A stretch of DNA of 64,000 nt from Microbacterium sp. EST19A (GCF_019969685.1 NZ_JAHXYZ010000006.1:1-64000), one strand, 5' to 3'; positions 52,323 through 60,947 are shown, counted from the first letter of the stretch. The notes: generated by a model not told the origin, from the letters alone. Made by a program: numbers and translations.

Positions 52323-53330
52323 TCAGATCGCGCGAAGGCTCCGCGCTGTCGTCTCGGTGTCTGAGCCGGCGTCGTTTCGAAATGCTCGGAGCTGCGCAGC
52401 GACGTCGACCGTGGCATCAACGACGTGGAGGAAGAGGTCGACCTCGGCGTCGCTGAGCTGTTGAGCCAGGTCGTCGACGGTGAAGTGCCGCCACCAGCCG
52501 TCGAGCTCCGTCCACGTCACGACGAACGCGCGCACGGGCCACGGATCATCACCGTCCGTACGTGCAGCGGGGCTTGGCGACGGGCGTCGCTTGGGCATCC
52601 GCTTGCCTTTGATGCGAGCCAGGGCTTCCTCGGCGAGTTTCGCCACGTTCGCCCCGCTCGCGCCGGGCTGCGCCGCAGCGACGAGTTGGCGTGCCCGCTC
52701 GTAGCTCGGGTGCACGGCTGACCCGGATCCGATGAGCTCCAGCTCGGCTGCGACGCCCTCGCGCACGGACTGGGGCTGGGTCTCATCGTCGATTAGGCGC
52801 TGGAGGTAATTGATCTTCTCGAGCGTGGTGTGGGAGGGGCCATCTGGGATCATCGCAGCGGCCTGTTCGCGTGCGTCGCCCACAGCCTCTGACGGTGCCG
52901 CAAAATTTGCGGCACCGTCATCTCCGGGCTGGTTCTCCCTGCTGAAGCGCGACGCTTCCTGGCGGCGAGCGGCATCTTCTGCCATCAGCGTCTTGATCTC
53001 TCGGTACAGAGTCGCGTTCTCCAGTTGAGTGAGCGGCTTGTGGAGCACATTGTCGTTTTGCTCGGCAAGCAGGTACCCAAGGTCTCCCGAGATCCCCGAA
53101 CGCACCCACACTTTGACGTGCAGCCACCCGAGTTGCTTGATCGCGGCCAGTCGCCGTGCACCGCAGACGAGGATCCCTTCTGGCGTGACGGTTATTGGTT
53201 GCAGCAGGCCGTCCCGCTCGATTGACGCGGCAAGCGAGGCGAGGTCGCCGAGTTCCGTCCGGTGGCGTCGCCCGACGCGAATGGAGTCGACCGACCGTTC
53301 CAGTTCGATATGCCCGTGGTCCGTGCTCAT
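52323..53330 (-). CDS. ParB-like nuclease/partition-domain protein
   Basis: A 335-aa protein. The N-terminal ParB domain is clear: LASLAASIERDGLLQPITV, ILVCGARRLAAIKQLG and LLAEQNDNVLHKPLTQLENA. The middle holds a possible HTH, and the C-half is unknown. ParA is absent. It may act in stable maintenance or as a regulator. Inside its sequence lies a 31-bp palindrome (52890-52920). The ATG overlaps the upstream stop by 4 nt. Confidence 0.85.
   Translation of the reverse strand: MSTDHGHIELERSVDSIRVGRRHRTELGDLASLAASIERDGLLQPITVTPEGILVCGARRLAAIKQLGWLHVKVWVRSGISGDLGYLLAEQNDNVLHKPLTQLENATLYREIKTLMAEDAARRQEASRFSRENQPGDDGAANFAAPSEAVGDAREQAAAMIPDGPSHTTLEKINYLQRLIDDETQPQSVREGVAAELELIGSGSAVHPSYERARQLVAAAQPGASGANVAKLAEEALARIKGKRMPKRRPSPSPAARTDGDDPWPVRAFVVTWTELDGWWRHFTVDDLAQQLSDAEVDLFLHVVDATVDVAAQLRAFRNDAGSDTETTARSLRAI
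52890..52920. repeat. 31-bp perfect palindrome inside the parB-like gene
   Basis: Arms TGACGGTGCCGCAAA and TTTGCGGCACCGTCA pair perfectly over 15 bp around a single central A. It encodes DDGAANFAAPS of the ParB-like protein, but such perfect symmetry is not needed for coding. It has no U-tract on either side, so it is not a terminator. It may be the binding site of the ParB-like protein. Confidence 0.85.
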
Positions 53331-54178
53331 CGCCTGCCCCCGTGCGTGGGCGTGGACATCGCGATCGTCATCACCAAGTCGTCGTCATTGAGCAATGCGG
53401 GCAGCGAGTCGCCGACGATCAGACGGAACAGGATGCCGCGACCGGTGCTGGTCGACCGGTATGCAGGATGTGGATGCCCGAGCAGCACACGCAGCAGTGC
53501 CGCCCATGAGTCGGCAGGCAGATCGAGCAGCGCTCGGGCGTGCTTGTCGCGGCGCAGCAGCTCGCAGGCGCTCTGTCGAGACCCGGCCCTCGCGACTGCG
53601 GCGCAGACGTACTCGATCGCTGCGCGCGCAGTGCTCTCCGGCCACCCCAATGTCGTGAACAGGACGATCGACAGTTCGATCGCACGCTGGGCAGTGTCCA
53701 CGTCCTCGGGTGCATCGGAGGCGTCGTCGTCTTGAGTGCTCGGATAGTCGTCTCGGACGTGGAAAGCCGGATGGTAATCGGCCAGCGGAGTCTCTCGATC
53801 GGCGAACCGTTCGGGGTCGTGAAACGCGGAGACGTGCGGGCGGCGAGCTTGGTGAGTCGCGCACAGCAAGCCTTGCCCGCGCTCCTCGGCGATGCAGGTG
53901 ATTTGAACACCGCGAGTGACGACGGCCCACGGATCGTCTGCTTCTCGTGCGGAGCGGGTTCGCATGACATCGAATGCTGCCGACGCTGCCTCCCAGGGGT
54001 CGAGGCCGTGCTTACGTGCCAAGGCGCCGTACTTTTCGGCCGAGAACACGGCCAGATCAGCGGCAACGCGGTCGTGCGCCCAGGCGCGAGCACCCGCGTG
54101 ATGCAGGCGATTGAGCAGGGCGCGCAGCCCTTCGCTCGTTCTGTAATCCTCGCGCGCCGGTGAGCTGTGATGGGTCAT
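53327..54178 (-). CDS. Conserved ICE protein of unknown function
   Basis: A 283-aa helical protein. It has LARKHGLDPWEAASAAFDVM, DDPWAVVTRGVQITCIAEE, LLCATHQARRPHVSAFHDPE, and a C-terminal LLGHPHPAYRSTSTGRGILF. The ATG at 54178 has AGGAGGTG upstream, one of the better sites in the operon. The first part vaguely recalls sigma-factor-like helices, but I cannot support that. It overlaps the parB-like gene by 4 nt. Confidence 0.65.
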   Translation of the reverse strand: MTHHSSPAREDYRTSEGLRALLNRLHHAGARAWAHDRVAADLAVFSAEKYGALARKHGLDPWEAASAAFDVMRTRSAREADDPWAVVTRGVQITCIAEERGQGLLCATHQARRPHVSAFHDPERFADRETPLADYHPAFHVRDDYPSTQDDDASDAPEDVDTAQRAIELSIVLFTTLGWPESTARAAIEYVCAAVARAGSRQSACELLRRDKHARALLDLPADSWAALLRVLLGHPHPAYRSTSTGRGILFRLIVGDSLPALLNDDDLVMTIAMSTPTHGGRR

Positions 54179-54278
54179 GTCGAAGGCACCTCCTGACACG
54201 CAGGTGCGCACGGGCTCCCCAGCTGCGGGGTCTTGGATGCCGGTGAAGTGCCCATCAGGTCGTTTCACGCTTTGTTGT

Positions 54279-54647
54279 TCAGGCTGCGCCGACCGCGCCG
54301 CGCTCTGCTCCGCGTCGCGAGGAACCGTGTTCGAACGCGGACACGGGCGGGAGCCGTCGCGCCCGCTCCGCAATGCCGCGGATGCTGGTCGTCGTCGCCG
54401 CACGGGTGCGTCGATGTAGCTCAGCTTGGAAGGTGATGCCCGCTCCTGCCATGCGGGAACCGCCGTGTGCGATCAGATCTGTCGGGCGCACCCACTCGAC
54501 GCCGCGGCCGCGGTATGACGCAGGATCCAGTGTCGCGGCGCGATGGTGACGGCGGACGCTTGTTGCTTCGACGGTCTCGGGCACGGTCGCGACGCTGTCG
54601 CCATCTCGATCAGCGATGCGCGTCGTTTCGTTCTCGATCTCGCTCAT
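54279..54647 (-). CDS. Small conserved ICE protein
   Basis: A 122-aa protein. The core YRGRGVEWVRPTDLIAHGG and RTRAATTTSIRGIAERARRL looks protein-like, and the start overlaps the DUF2637 gene by 4 nt (ATGA), so I accept it. The Arg-rich end may contact DNA. No known function. Confidence 0.5.
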   Translation of the reverse strand: MSEIENETTRIADRDGDSVATVPETVEATSVRRHHRAATLDPASYRGRGVEWVRPTDLIAHGGSRMAGAGITFQAELHRRTRAATTTSIRGIAERARRLPPVSAFEHGSSRRGAERGAVGAA

Positions 54648-55252
54648 GGCGGTCCCTCCTCGGATGTGGCGGATGCGGCGTCCATCCGTTCCTGCTCGAT
54701 AGGTGCGCTGGCGAACCAGCGGCCCACCGTCGACGGGTGAACGTCAAGTTCGCGGGCGATCCGCTTGTTCGACCATCCCTCCGCCCGAAATGCCGTTGCG
54801 CGCTCCTGCGGCGAGACCGACGTCACCGACTCGCTCGGACCTACGGTTTCTGGCGCGCGGATCAGGAGCACCGTCAGATGAGTGATCGCAAGCAAGACCA
54901 CCGGTGGCACGGCTGCGACGGCCGCGGCGAGGAAGCCGGGCACGTCTGAATCGGCGGCGACGACGGCATGAAGCGAGTTCGCGGTCACGGATACTGCCGC
55001 AGCGCCCGCGAGGAGCGTCCATGGATACCAGGCGGCTCGTGCATCGGCGAGGGCGACGACGGCGACAGTCGAGACGACGATGACCCCGTCGACGATGAGC
55101 GGCCATGCCCACGCCTGCCCGTCGCCGATTCCTGAGCGCGCGGCAAGGTCCGCAAGCGAGGTGAATGACAGCCAGAACGCTCCGGCGGCGATGAATACCG
55201 TGCCCGCGACGGCTGTCATGACGGCCACCCGTCGCCCCCCGATATTCCTCAT
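54644..55252 (-). CDS. DUF2637-family membrane protein with C-terminal HTH
   Basis: A 202-aa protein with four hydrophobic segments, including AWAWPLIVDGVIVVSTVAVV, the hallmark of DUF2637 (SpdB-like). The C-terminus is an HTH (ERATAFRAEGWSNKRIAREL, VHPSTVGRWFAS). SpdB-type proteins act in intramycelial plasmid spread in Streptomyces. It overlaps genes on both sides by 4 nt. Confidence 0.85.
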   Translation of the reverse strand: MRNIGGRRVAVMTAVAGTVFIAAGAFWLSFTSLADLAARSGIGDGQAWAWPLIVDGVIVVSTVAVVALADARAAWYPWTLLAGAAAVSVTANSLHAVVAADSDVPGFLAAAVAAVPPVVLLAITHLTVLLIRAPETVGPSESVTSVSPQERATAFRAEGWSNKRIARELDVHPSTVGRWFASAPIEQERMDAASATSEEGPP

Positions 55253-56166
55253 GCCAGTGCCCGTGACTCTGTGCCACTTGATGGCCTGTGTGGTGTCGCC
55301 GACGACGCAGGAGCTAGCTGCCTGGCCGGTGCGCCCTGAACACTTCGGTAGGCAGAGCGGACGGTCGTCGTCACCTCGCGCTCAGTGAGCCCGGCCTGCG
55401 CACCGGCCGCCGTCAGCGCATCGAGCGCTTCGAACGGGGGAACACTCTGCTCCGCCATCCGGCAAGCGGCCCAGAAGACGCCGTGATTACGTTCGCCTTC
55501 CTGCCTCCGAGTAACCCACTCGGCGAGACGCTGCACATCGCCCGATCGGATCGCCGACTCGCCGCTACGGGCCTGATCCAGCCTGTGGGGAGGATCGAGG
55601 AAGCCGCGAAGTCGCTCCGCGTTGAACCCATGCACGCTTTCACTGGCGAGCCGAAGGACCTCATACCACCGCGGACGCCCGTCGATCACTCGACTTGACG
55701 GCGGAACGATGATGTAACCGCCGTCGCCGCGGAAGTCGATGCCCGCTCGTGCGCACTGCCAGGACCGCTGCTCCGACCCGCTCGCCGCGGGGAAGTACAG
55801 ATGCAAACCGTCAGCCGGGGTTCTCACCGCCGCAGTCCAGCCGTCCACGAGACCTTCGGCTCGCGCGCGATCCAACGCTTCGTAGCCATCGACGGGGCCG
55901 TGCACGTCAACGTCAACCACGACGAGGCCCGATGCGGCGCCGGTCGGGATTCCGATGTTCGCGCTGGGTACCGCCGTCCACCATCGCCGCACCAGCACAG
56001 AGTTCGTGCTGGCGGCGTGAAATCCTCCAGCCACCGCGGGGCGCTTCCCGCGCGCAGCGCACGGGAACACGGGGATGCCGTGAGCCGCGTAAGCGAGCGC
56101 GCTCTCAGCTGTCGAGAGCCCGCGGCCCGAGCCATCGAGTGTCTGAGCGAACGCGGCGGCGTTCAT
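55249..56166 (-). CDS. Primase-polymerase (Prim-Pol) domain protein
   Basis: A 305-aa replication protein. The N-terminal bifunctional primase/polymerase domain has ALAYAAHGIPVFPC, NIGIPTGAASGLVVVDVDVHG with the catalytic Asp pair, HLYFPA and FRGDGGYIIVPPS. The C-terminal about 100 residues look like a primase C-terminal helical domain (RNHGVFWAACRMAE). No helicase domain is fused. It may prime ICE DNA synthesis during transfer or autonomous replication. Confidence 0.9.
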   Translation of the reverse strand: MNAAAFAQTLDGSGRGLSTAESALAYAAHGIPVFPCAARGKRPAVAGGFHAASTNSVLVRRWWTAVPSANIGIPTGAASGLVVVDVDVHGPVDGYEALDRARAEGLVDGWTAAVRTPADGLHLYFPAASGSEQRSWQCARAGIDFRGDGGYIIVPPSSRVIDGRPRWYEVLRLASESVHGFNAERLRGFLDPPHRLDQARSGESAIRSGDVQRLAEWVTRRQEGERNHGVFWAACRMAEQSVPPFEALDALTAAGAQAGLTEREVTTTVRSAYRSVQGAPARQLAPASSATPHRPSSGTESRALA

Positions 56167-57248
56167 CGCAGCGTCCGCGATTCGGTCAGAGCCGCACGCT
56201 GCGCGTCCGTCGAGGTCACCGGTACATGGCTCGCGCGGTTCGAGATGGGCGCACCGGTCCGCGTCGACGCACGTTCAAGTCCTGGCGGGGTACCGTCGCC
56301 GAGCATCTCGGTGTCGAGCTGGTCCAGAATTCTCATGGCAGCGGCGCGGACCCGTTCGCCCGTTGCGCGGACGATCTCGGCTGGCTCCTGCCCGTCCACC
56401 TGCGCTGCCCAGGTCGACACGTACGGAATCGTGTAGCCACTGGTATCCATACCGTGGGTGGCACCGATCATGAGCGCGACCGACTCGGCCTCCACCTCGC
56501 CGATACCACGATGCCGTCTCACCACATCCTGATCCGGGCCGTGCATGAGCACGTGAGCGAGTTCGTGGGCGAGCGTCTTCACACGCGCTGCGGGATCCAT
56601 GTTCTTGCGGACCTTGACCGTCTTCTCGGTGTAGTCCGTGACGCCGTTCGCGCCAAAGATCATGTCCTCGTGCTCCACATCGAGTACAGCAAACCCGGCA
56701 GAGGTGATTTGCTGAGCGAGGCCTTCCCAGAGTCGGGATGGAGCCTCGCCCTTCAGCAGAGTCGGCGTCGGCGGCGCCGGAAACGCGTCGCCGGAAGTCT
56801 GGGAGGCATCCCACACGTACGCGGGGCGAACACCGATTATCTTCGAGCGCACAATCTCGCCGGGACGCGGCTTCTCGAATCGATTGAGTCGTCGCCACGA
56901 CGCCGGATCAGATGGACTTGATGAAGCAAAGCGACCGGTGACGGGGGCGAGGATCTGATAGCCGGGCTGGCCCTTCTCCACTTGGCGCCCCAGCTTCTGC
57001 CACTGCTTGTACCCGGCGACGTATGACGGCATCGGCTCCAATACGAGTCCTGCCTCGTACGCCATGGAGTGCTGTATCCAGATCAGCAAGGTGTTGTTGA
57101 AGGAGCGGCTGCGGAATCGGGCCGCGAAGGTGAGGACTTTCGCCCAATCGTCCCCAGACACAAGCCGATCGACGGCATCCGCCAGCTTCTCGTGGACCTC
57201 GTCAAGCTTGGCTTCGCGCGCTGCGCGACGATCTTCGGTCGCGACCAT
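56163..57248 (-). CDS. ArdC-like ssDNA-binding/metalloprotease antirestriction protein
   Basis: A 361-aa protein. The N-terminal ArdC-type domain (FRSRSFNNTLLIWIQHSMAY, then GYKQWQKLGRQVEKGQPGY) is followed by a zincin domain with LAHELAHVLMHG and the Glu of GEVEAESVALMIG. ArdC proteins bind single-stranded DNA and shield incoming DNA from restriction. The ATG at 57248 has GAGGAGG upstream. It is the first gene of the leftward transfer operon and faces the XRE repressor operators. Confidence 0.9.
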   Translation of the reverse strand: MVATEDRRAAREAKLDEVHEKLADAVDRLVSGDDWAKVLTFAARFRSRSFNNTLLIWIQHSMAYEAGLVLEPMPSYVAGYKQWQKLGRQVEKGQPGYQILAPVTGRFASSSPSDPASWRRLNRFEKPRPGEIVRSKIIGVRPAYVWDASQTSGDAFPAPPTPTLLKGEAPSRLWEGLAQQITSAGFAVLDVEHEDMIFGANGVTDYTEKTVKVRKNMDPAARVKTLAHELAHVLMHGPDQDVVRRHRGIGEVEAESVALMIGATHGMDTSGYTIPYVSTWAAQVDGQEPAEIVRATGERVRAAAMRILDQLDTEMLGDGTPPGLERASTRTGAPISNRASHVPVTSTDAQRAALTESRTLR

Positions 57249-57587
57249 CGGATGGCCTCCTCTCTGGGACGCCACAACCGGGAGGGGCGCGGCGACACAC
57301 CGGAGAGGTGGGCGCGGGCGCCCGCGAGAGAACGATGAGAGATGCGGCCGCACGGCTCGTGCACGCTCGTTGCGCGCGAGCTTGGCAGAGCGCGCAATCG
57401 TCATCGTCCTTATTCTGTGCATCGTTCACCTCCCTTTGAGCAGGAGTGCGGTCACGCCACGTCACGAGCGTTGAGCATGCTCAAACGGCCTGGGGTCTAG
57501 TTCTAACATCGTCGTTGAGCATGCGCAACTGTTGATTTGGTCATGCTCAACGGGTAGATTGAGCATGCACAAAGGAGGTCAGCGAGC
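57249..57587. promoter_or_regulatory. Divergent ICE control region with four phased operators
   Basis: A 339-nt intergenic region between the transfer operon and the XRE operon. Copies of TTGAGCATGCTCAA lie at 57471-57484 (perfect), 57515-57528 (one mismatch), 57537-57550 (two mismatches) and 57559-57572 (one mismatch). Their centres are 44, 22 and 22 bp apart, so all lie on one face of the DNA at two-turn steps. The last overlaps the ribosome-site side of the XRE gene. The XRE protein at 57588 probably binds here. The part from 57249 to about 57460 holds no other pattern. Confidence 0.8.
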
Positions 57588-58016
57588 ATGGCCCAAGACG
57601 AGAGCAAGGATGCGGCAGCGGATCTCGCGAAACGCCTGCGGCTACTGCTTGACGTCGCGATCGCGGAGTCTGGTGCTGAACCGACGTACTCGCAGATTGC
57701 CGCCTACTTGGGTGACCGCGGCACCAACCTGTCGAGATCGCGCTGGACCTACATGGTGAACGGCCACCGGTACGTGCAAGACCCAGAGGTGTTTGAGGGG
57801 CTGGCGGCATTCTTTGACGTCGACGCCGACTTCCTGTTGGGCGCGGACGGGGCCGCGGTCCCAGCAAAAGTTAGCGCGCAGCTAGACCTTGTGCGCTCGA
57901 TGCGCGCTGCGAAGGTCAAGACCTACGCGGCTCGCACCCTTGGAGATATCTCGCCGAGAGCACTCCAAGCCATCAGTAAGTTCCTGGATGAGGAAATGGC
58001 GCACGCAGTCGAGTGA
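57588..58016 (+). CDS. XRE-family repressor
   Basis: A 142-aa regulator. The HTH is EPTYSQIAAYLGDRGTNLSR, followed by SRWTYMVNGHRYV, and a helical C-terminus. AAAGGAGG lies 10 nt before the ATG. It overlaps the metalloprotease gene by 4 nt. The four operators directly upstream suggest autoregulation and control of the divergent transfer operon, like ImmR of ICEBs1. Confidence 0.88.
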   Translation: MAQDESKDAAADLAKRLRLLLDVAIAESGAEPTYSQIAAYLGDRGTNLSRSRWTYMVNGHRYVQDPEVFEGLAAFFDVDADFLLGADGAAVPAKVSAQLDLVRSMRAAKVKTYAARTLGDISPRALQAISKFLDEEMAHAVE

Positions 58017-58540
58017 CGACGTCCCGCGAAGCGGAGTGGGCGCCGGTAGATGCCCTCGAAGAGAGTGAGCACACCGTGAATATTGATGAGGCCGTGACGA
58101 CGGCCATCACGGATCTCGCCCTGGGTAGCGTCTTCACGTTTGATGACTTGCTTAGCGCTGTGAGACGGCGCAGACGACGGCGGCTCCGTGTCGTCGAGCT
58201 GAGTGCGTTGGGCGACCATGATGGCGTCGGCGCGATTTGGCTGACGACCGGAGCAGAGGACGTGATCCTTCATGCGCACAGCGACTCGGTCCTGCATCAA
58301 CAACAGTTCGTGCTCCACGAGTTCGCTCACATACTGCTCGGACACTGCGACGGCGACGAATGTTCCGTCGTGGACGCTCTGCTGCCAGACATCCCACCGC
58401 ACACCAGAGCGCGTCTACTCAGACGCCAGGATTTCGACACCGACACCGAGATTGCAGCCGAGTCACTGGCAGACCGGCTCGCGGCGGGTATTCGGGGGTC
58501 TGTCTTCGCGGAGTCTCGTTATTCGGAAATCTTCGGATGA
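58013..58540 (+). CDS. ImmA/IrrE-type metalloprotease
   Basis: A 175-aa zinc peptidase with the HExxH motif HEFAH at residues 102-106 (QQQFVLHEFAHILLGH) and a later acidic helix (TEIAAESLADRLA). The GTG start overlaps the XRE stop (GTGA), and the C-terminal end overlaps the membrane-protein gene. ImmA proteins cleave their cognate repressor and so switch on mobile-element transfer; the pairing here fits that. Confidence 0.88.
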   Translation: MTTSREAEWAPVDALEESEHTVNIDEAVTTAITDLALGSVFTFDDLLSAVRRRRRRRLRVVELSALGDHDGVGAIWLTTGAEDVILHAHSDSVLHQQQFVLHEFAHILLGHCDGDECSVVDALLPDIPPHTRARLLRRQDFDTDTEIAAESLADRLAAGIRGSVFAESRYSEIFG

Positions 58541-59562
58541 TCCAGACGCTCATCGCGACGCTCTTGTGGGTGCTCGTGGCGAGCCTGCTCATTTTTCGCC
58601 GCCGGCGGACGGACCGCAGTATTACCCACGCTGCCCTCACGATCGCTGTCGCCATGACACTCAACGTCGACGCCGTCTACGTCGCCGTCGATGGTTTGCT
58701 GGGATCGACGAATTACGGAATGCTGTTTTCGGATGGCCTTCTGATCATCGGGCTCTTCTTCCTCGGACGAGCGGCGATGAAGGCTGGCGAGTACCGTCCG
58801 CGGCTGGTGCGCGCAGCGGTCGGTCGCCCCGCATTGTTCACCGCACTCGTCGGCACAACAATGGCGTTCTTCCTCATCGATCGCGGGGCGACGACTGTGA
58901 CCTTCATGCGCGACCTCGGTGCGCAGCCGTGGGTCGCGGCGTACTCGATCATTATGTTCACCTACTGCGGGATCATCTTGGGTGCGATGCTCACACTGGC
59001 GATGAGGCAGTTCCGCATCGGCAAAGGGGCGCAGCTGATTCCCGCTTTGCTGCTTCTCATCGGCTCGAGCTCAGGTATCGCGCTCAGCGTCGCCGTGATC
59101 ACCATGGATCTGGCGCACGTTACCGGCAATCTTCAATTCATGCGCTCCGTCAGTGCCGCGTACGGGCCGCTGTCTCTCCTCGCCTTTCTCTTCCTGTGTG
59201 CGGGCTTCGCCGTGCAGCCGATGGTCCGCAACTTGCAGGAGCGGGTTCGTCGCGCGCGAACGGCCGAGATATTGCAGCGACTCGACTCACTGTGGCATCA
59301 GGCTGTGCGAGTGCGGCCAGGTCTCAGCAGGGCGCAGTCTTCGACATCGCAAATCGAAGACGAAGAAAGCCGCCTCCACCGTGAGATCGTCGAGATCAGA
59401 GACGCGATGATCGACCCGCGTACTGCGTTCGAGGTCACTAAAGCGGACGAGACGCTACTCGAGCAGGCGGAACGTCACCTCCTCGGGAGCAGCGGCGCAG
59501 ATGCCAACGGAAAACCCGCGGTCGTTGCGCCGCGCTCTCCCGACGAACGAGATCGAACATGA
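58537..59562 (+). CDS. MAB_1171c-like (DUF6545-type) polytopic membrane protein
   Basis: A 341-aa protein. About seven membrane segments (LIATLLWVLVASLLIF, GLLIIGLFFLGRAAM, then VAAYSIIMFTYCGIILGAML) occupy residues 1-225; the last about 110 residues are a cytoplasmic helical domain (LQRLDSLWHQAVRV). XRE, ImmA and such membrane genes occur together in actinobacteria. It overlaps genes on both sides. A role as receptor that controls the protease is a hypothesis. Confidence 0.7.
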   Translation: MIQTLIATLLWVLVASLLIFRRRRTDRSITHAALTIAVAMTLNVDAVYVAVDGLLGSTNYGMLFSDGLLIIGLFFLGRAAMKAGEYRPRLVRAAVGRPALFTALVGTTMAFFLIDRGATTVTFMRDLGAQPWVAAYSIIMFTYCGIILGAMLTLAMRQFRIGKGAQLIPALLLLIGSSSGIALSVAVITMDLAHVTGNLQFMRSVSAAYGPLSLLAFLFLCAGFAVQPMVRNLQERVRRARTAEILQRLDSLWHQAVRVRPGLSRAQSSTSQIEDEESRLHREIVEIRDAMIDPRTAFEVTKADETLLEQAERHLLGSSGADANGKPAVVAPRSPDERDRT

Positions 59563-60701
59563 GGCGCATCGTTGTAGCGAGCATGGTGTTCCTCGGTGCG
59601 GGTGCGATGAGCCTCGGCTGGATCCTCGCTCGGAAGTTAACGTCGGCGGTCGGGTCTCGAACCTTCGACTTGAGACTTCGAGATATCGAGACTGACGGGG
59701 ATCGGCGTTTGCTGATTCTCGACCGCACTCGCTCCACGGCCGCGCCAGGCATATTCAGCCTGTGGTTCGAAACGGGAGAGTGGGTACGAGTCTCCGACGA
59801 AGTGATCGATCGAGGGCCTGGCCAGATCGCTCGGGTTGTGACGCACGCCGCGTTCGACCGACTCCCATCTCTGGGGGCATCCTTTTCGTGGAGCGGGATC
59901 TACTTCGATGGCCCCGCGGCAGCGGGCCTCAGCGTGCGGGAGGTCTTCATCACTACGCCCGCGGGTCCGGCCCCGGCATGGCTCGCCGACGGCGAGCACC
60001 GCGCGGCGACATGGGCGATTCACGTCCATGGCATGGGCGGGCGCCGACGAGGAACGCTGCGCGGTGTGCAGGTGACTGCTGAGCTTGGCTGGACGTCGCT
60101 CGTCATCAGCTTCCGCAATGACGGGGAGGGGCCGAGCGTTGAGAAGGGTCGCTCAACGCTGGGCTACTCGGAGGCCGACGATGTCGAGGCTGCTGTCGAC
60201 TATGCCGTCAAACATGGCGCTGAGCGGATCGTTCTCTTTGGATGGTCGTTGGGCGCTGCCATCGCTCTGCGCGTTGCCGATCGGATGCGGTCTGCGGGGG
60301 TGATAACCGCGCTGGTACTGGACTCTCCAGTGCTCAGTTGGATCGAGGTGATCGAGGCCAATTGTGTACGAAGCGGACTGCCTGCTGTGGCGAGCCGTCT
60401 CTCGTTGCCCTGGTTGACGCTTGATCCGCTCGCTCGTATAGCCGGGCTGCCGGGGGCCGTTTCGCTTCGGGAGATGGACTGGATCGAGCGAGCCCGAGAA
60501 CTCACCGTGCCGACTTTGATCCTGCACGGCGATCGGGACGATTCGGTCCCCCCTGCGGTGTCTCAAGCCCTCCGGGATCGCCGTCCTGGCTTCGTCGAAC
60601 TAGTTGCGTTCGAGGCGGGCCATTCGCTGGCATGGAATTCTGACCCTGAGCGTTGGCGTTCGAGTGTCAGCGCCTGGCTATCAACAGCGGTCGTTGACTG
60701 A
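59559..60701 (+). CDS. Membrane-anchored alpha/beta hydrolase
   Basis: A 380-aa hydrolase. An N-terminal membrane segment (VVASMVFLGAGAMSLGWILA) is followed by the catalytic domain: oxyanion HVHGMGGRRRGT, nucleophile VLFGWSLGAAIAL, Asp in LILHGDRDDSVPP and His in AGHSLAWN. The active site would face outside or the membrane edge. The ATGA overlap with the membrane-protein gene ties it to the XRE/ImmA cassette. It may make or destroy a lipid-like or ester signal; this is a hypothesis. Confidence 0.85.
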   Translation: MRRIVVASMVFLGAGAMSLGWILARKLTSAVGSRTFDLRLRDIETDGDRRLLILDRTRSTAAPGIFSLWFETGEWVRVSDEVIDRGPGQIARVVTHAAFDRLPSLGASFSWSGIYFDGPAAAGLSVREVFITTPAGPAPAWLADGEHRAATWAIHVHGMGGRRRGTLRGVQVTAELGWTSLVISFRNDGEGPSVEKGRSTLGYSEADDVEAAVDYAVKHGAERIVLFGWSLGAAIALRVADRMRSAGVITALVLDSPVLSWIEVIEANCVRSGLPAVASRLSLPWLTLDPLARIAGLPGAVSLREMDWIERARELTVPTLILHGDRDDSVPPAVSQALRDRRPGFVELVAFEAGHSLAWNSDPERWRSSVSAWLSTAVVD

Positions 60702-60947
60702 AGCAGAGCGATCTCCGTGCCTGCAGTTCGGCGTTTGATCCTTCAGCGCGTGCGCGTTACCTAGCATCACCCCCTCAGCGCGGAGCATATGAGATGAGCC
60801 CGCGTGCATCTTCAGGCCCCTTGAGCTGGCGCACTGATCAGCTGCCACGCGTCTTGCAAGCGAGGCGCGCCGCCTGACTCGTCAGGCGGCGGAGAGGTGG
60901 CTCCGCGAGGGTCCCGACGCCTACCTCGTCATCGAGGGCGGTGTGCG
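60702..60947 (+). other. Region upstream of the relaxase, candidate oriT
   Basis: About 246 nt without an intact gene. A perfect 11-bp hairpin with 2-nt loop (CGCCGCCTGAC-TC-GTCAGGCGGCG) lies at 60868-60891. MobF relaxases nick beside inverted repeats, and oriT often lies just upstream of the relaxase gene, so this is the best oriT candidate in the window. The nick site cannot be read by eye. Confidence 0.4.

Noticed and set aside
52890..52920. Palindrome considered as a transcription terminator
   Set aside because: It lies inside an intact coding frame and has no U-tract on either side.
57471..57572. Repeated palindromes considered as a CRISPR array
   Set aside because: Units are 14 bp, degenerate and only 8 bp or 30 bp apart; they fit operators, not repeat-spacer units. 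No CRISPR array or cas gene was seen in the window.
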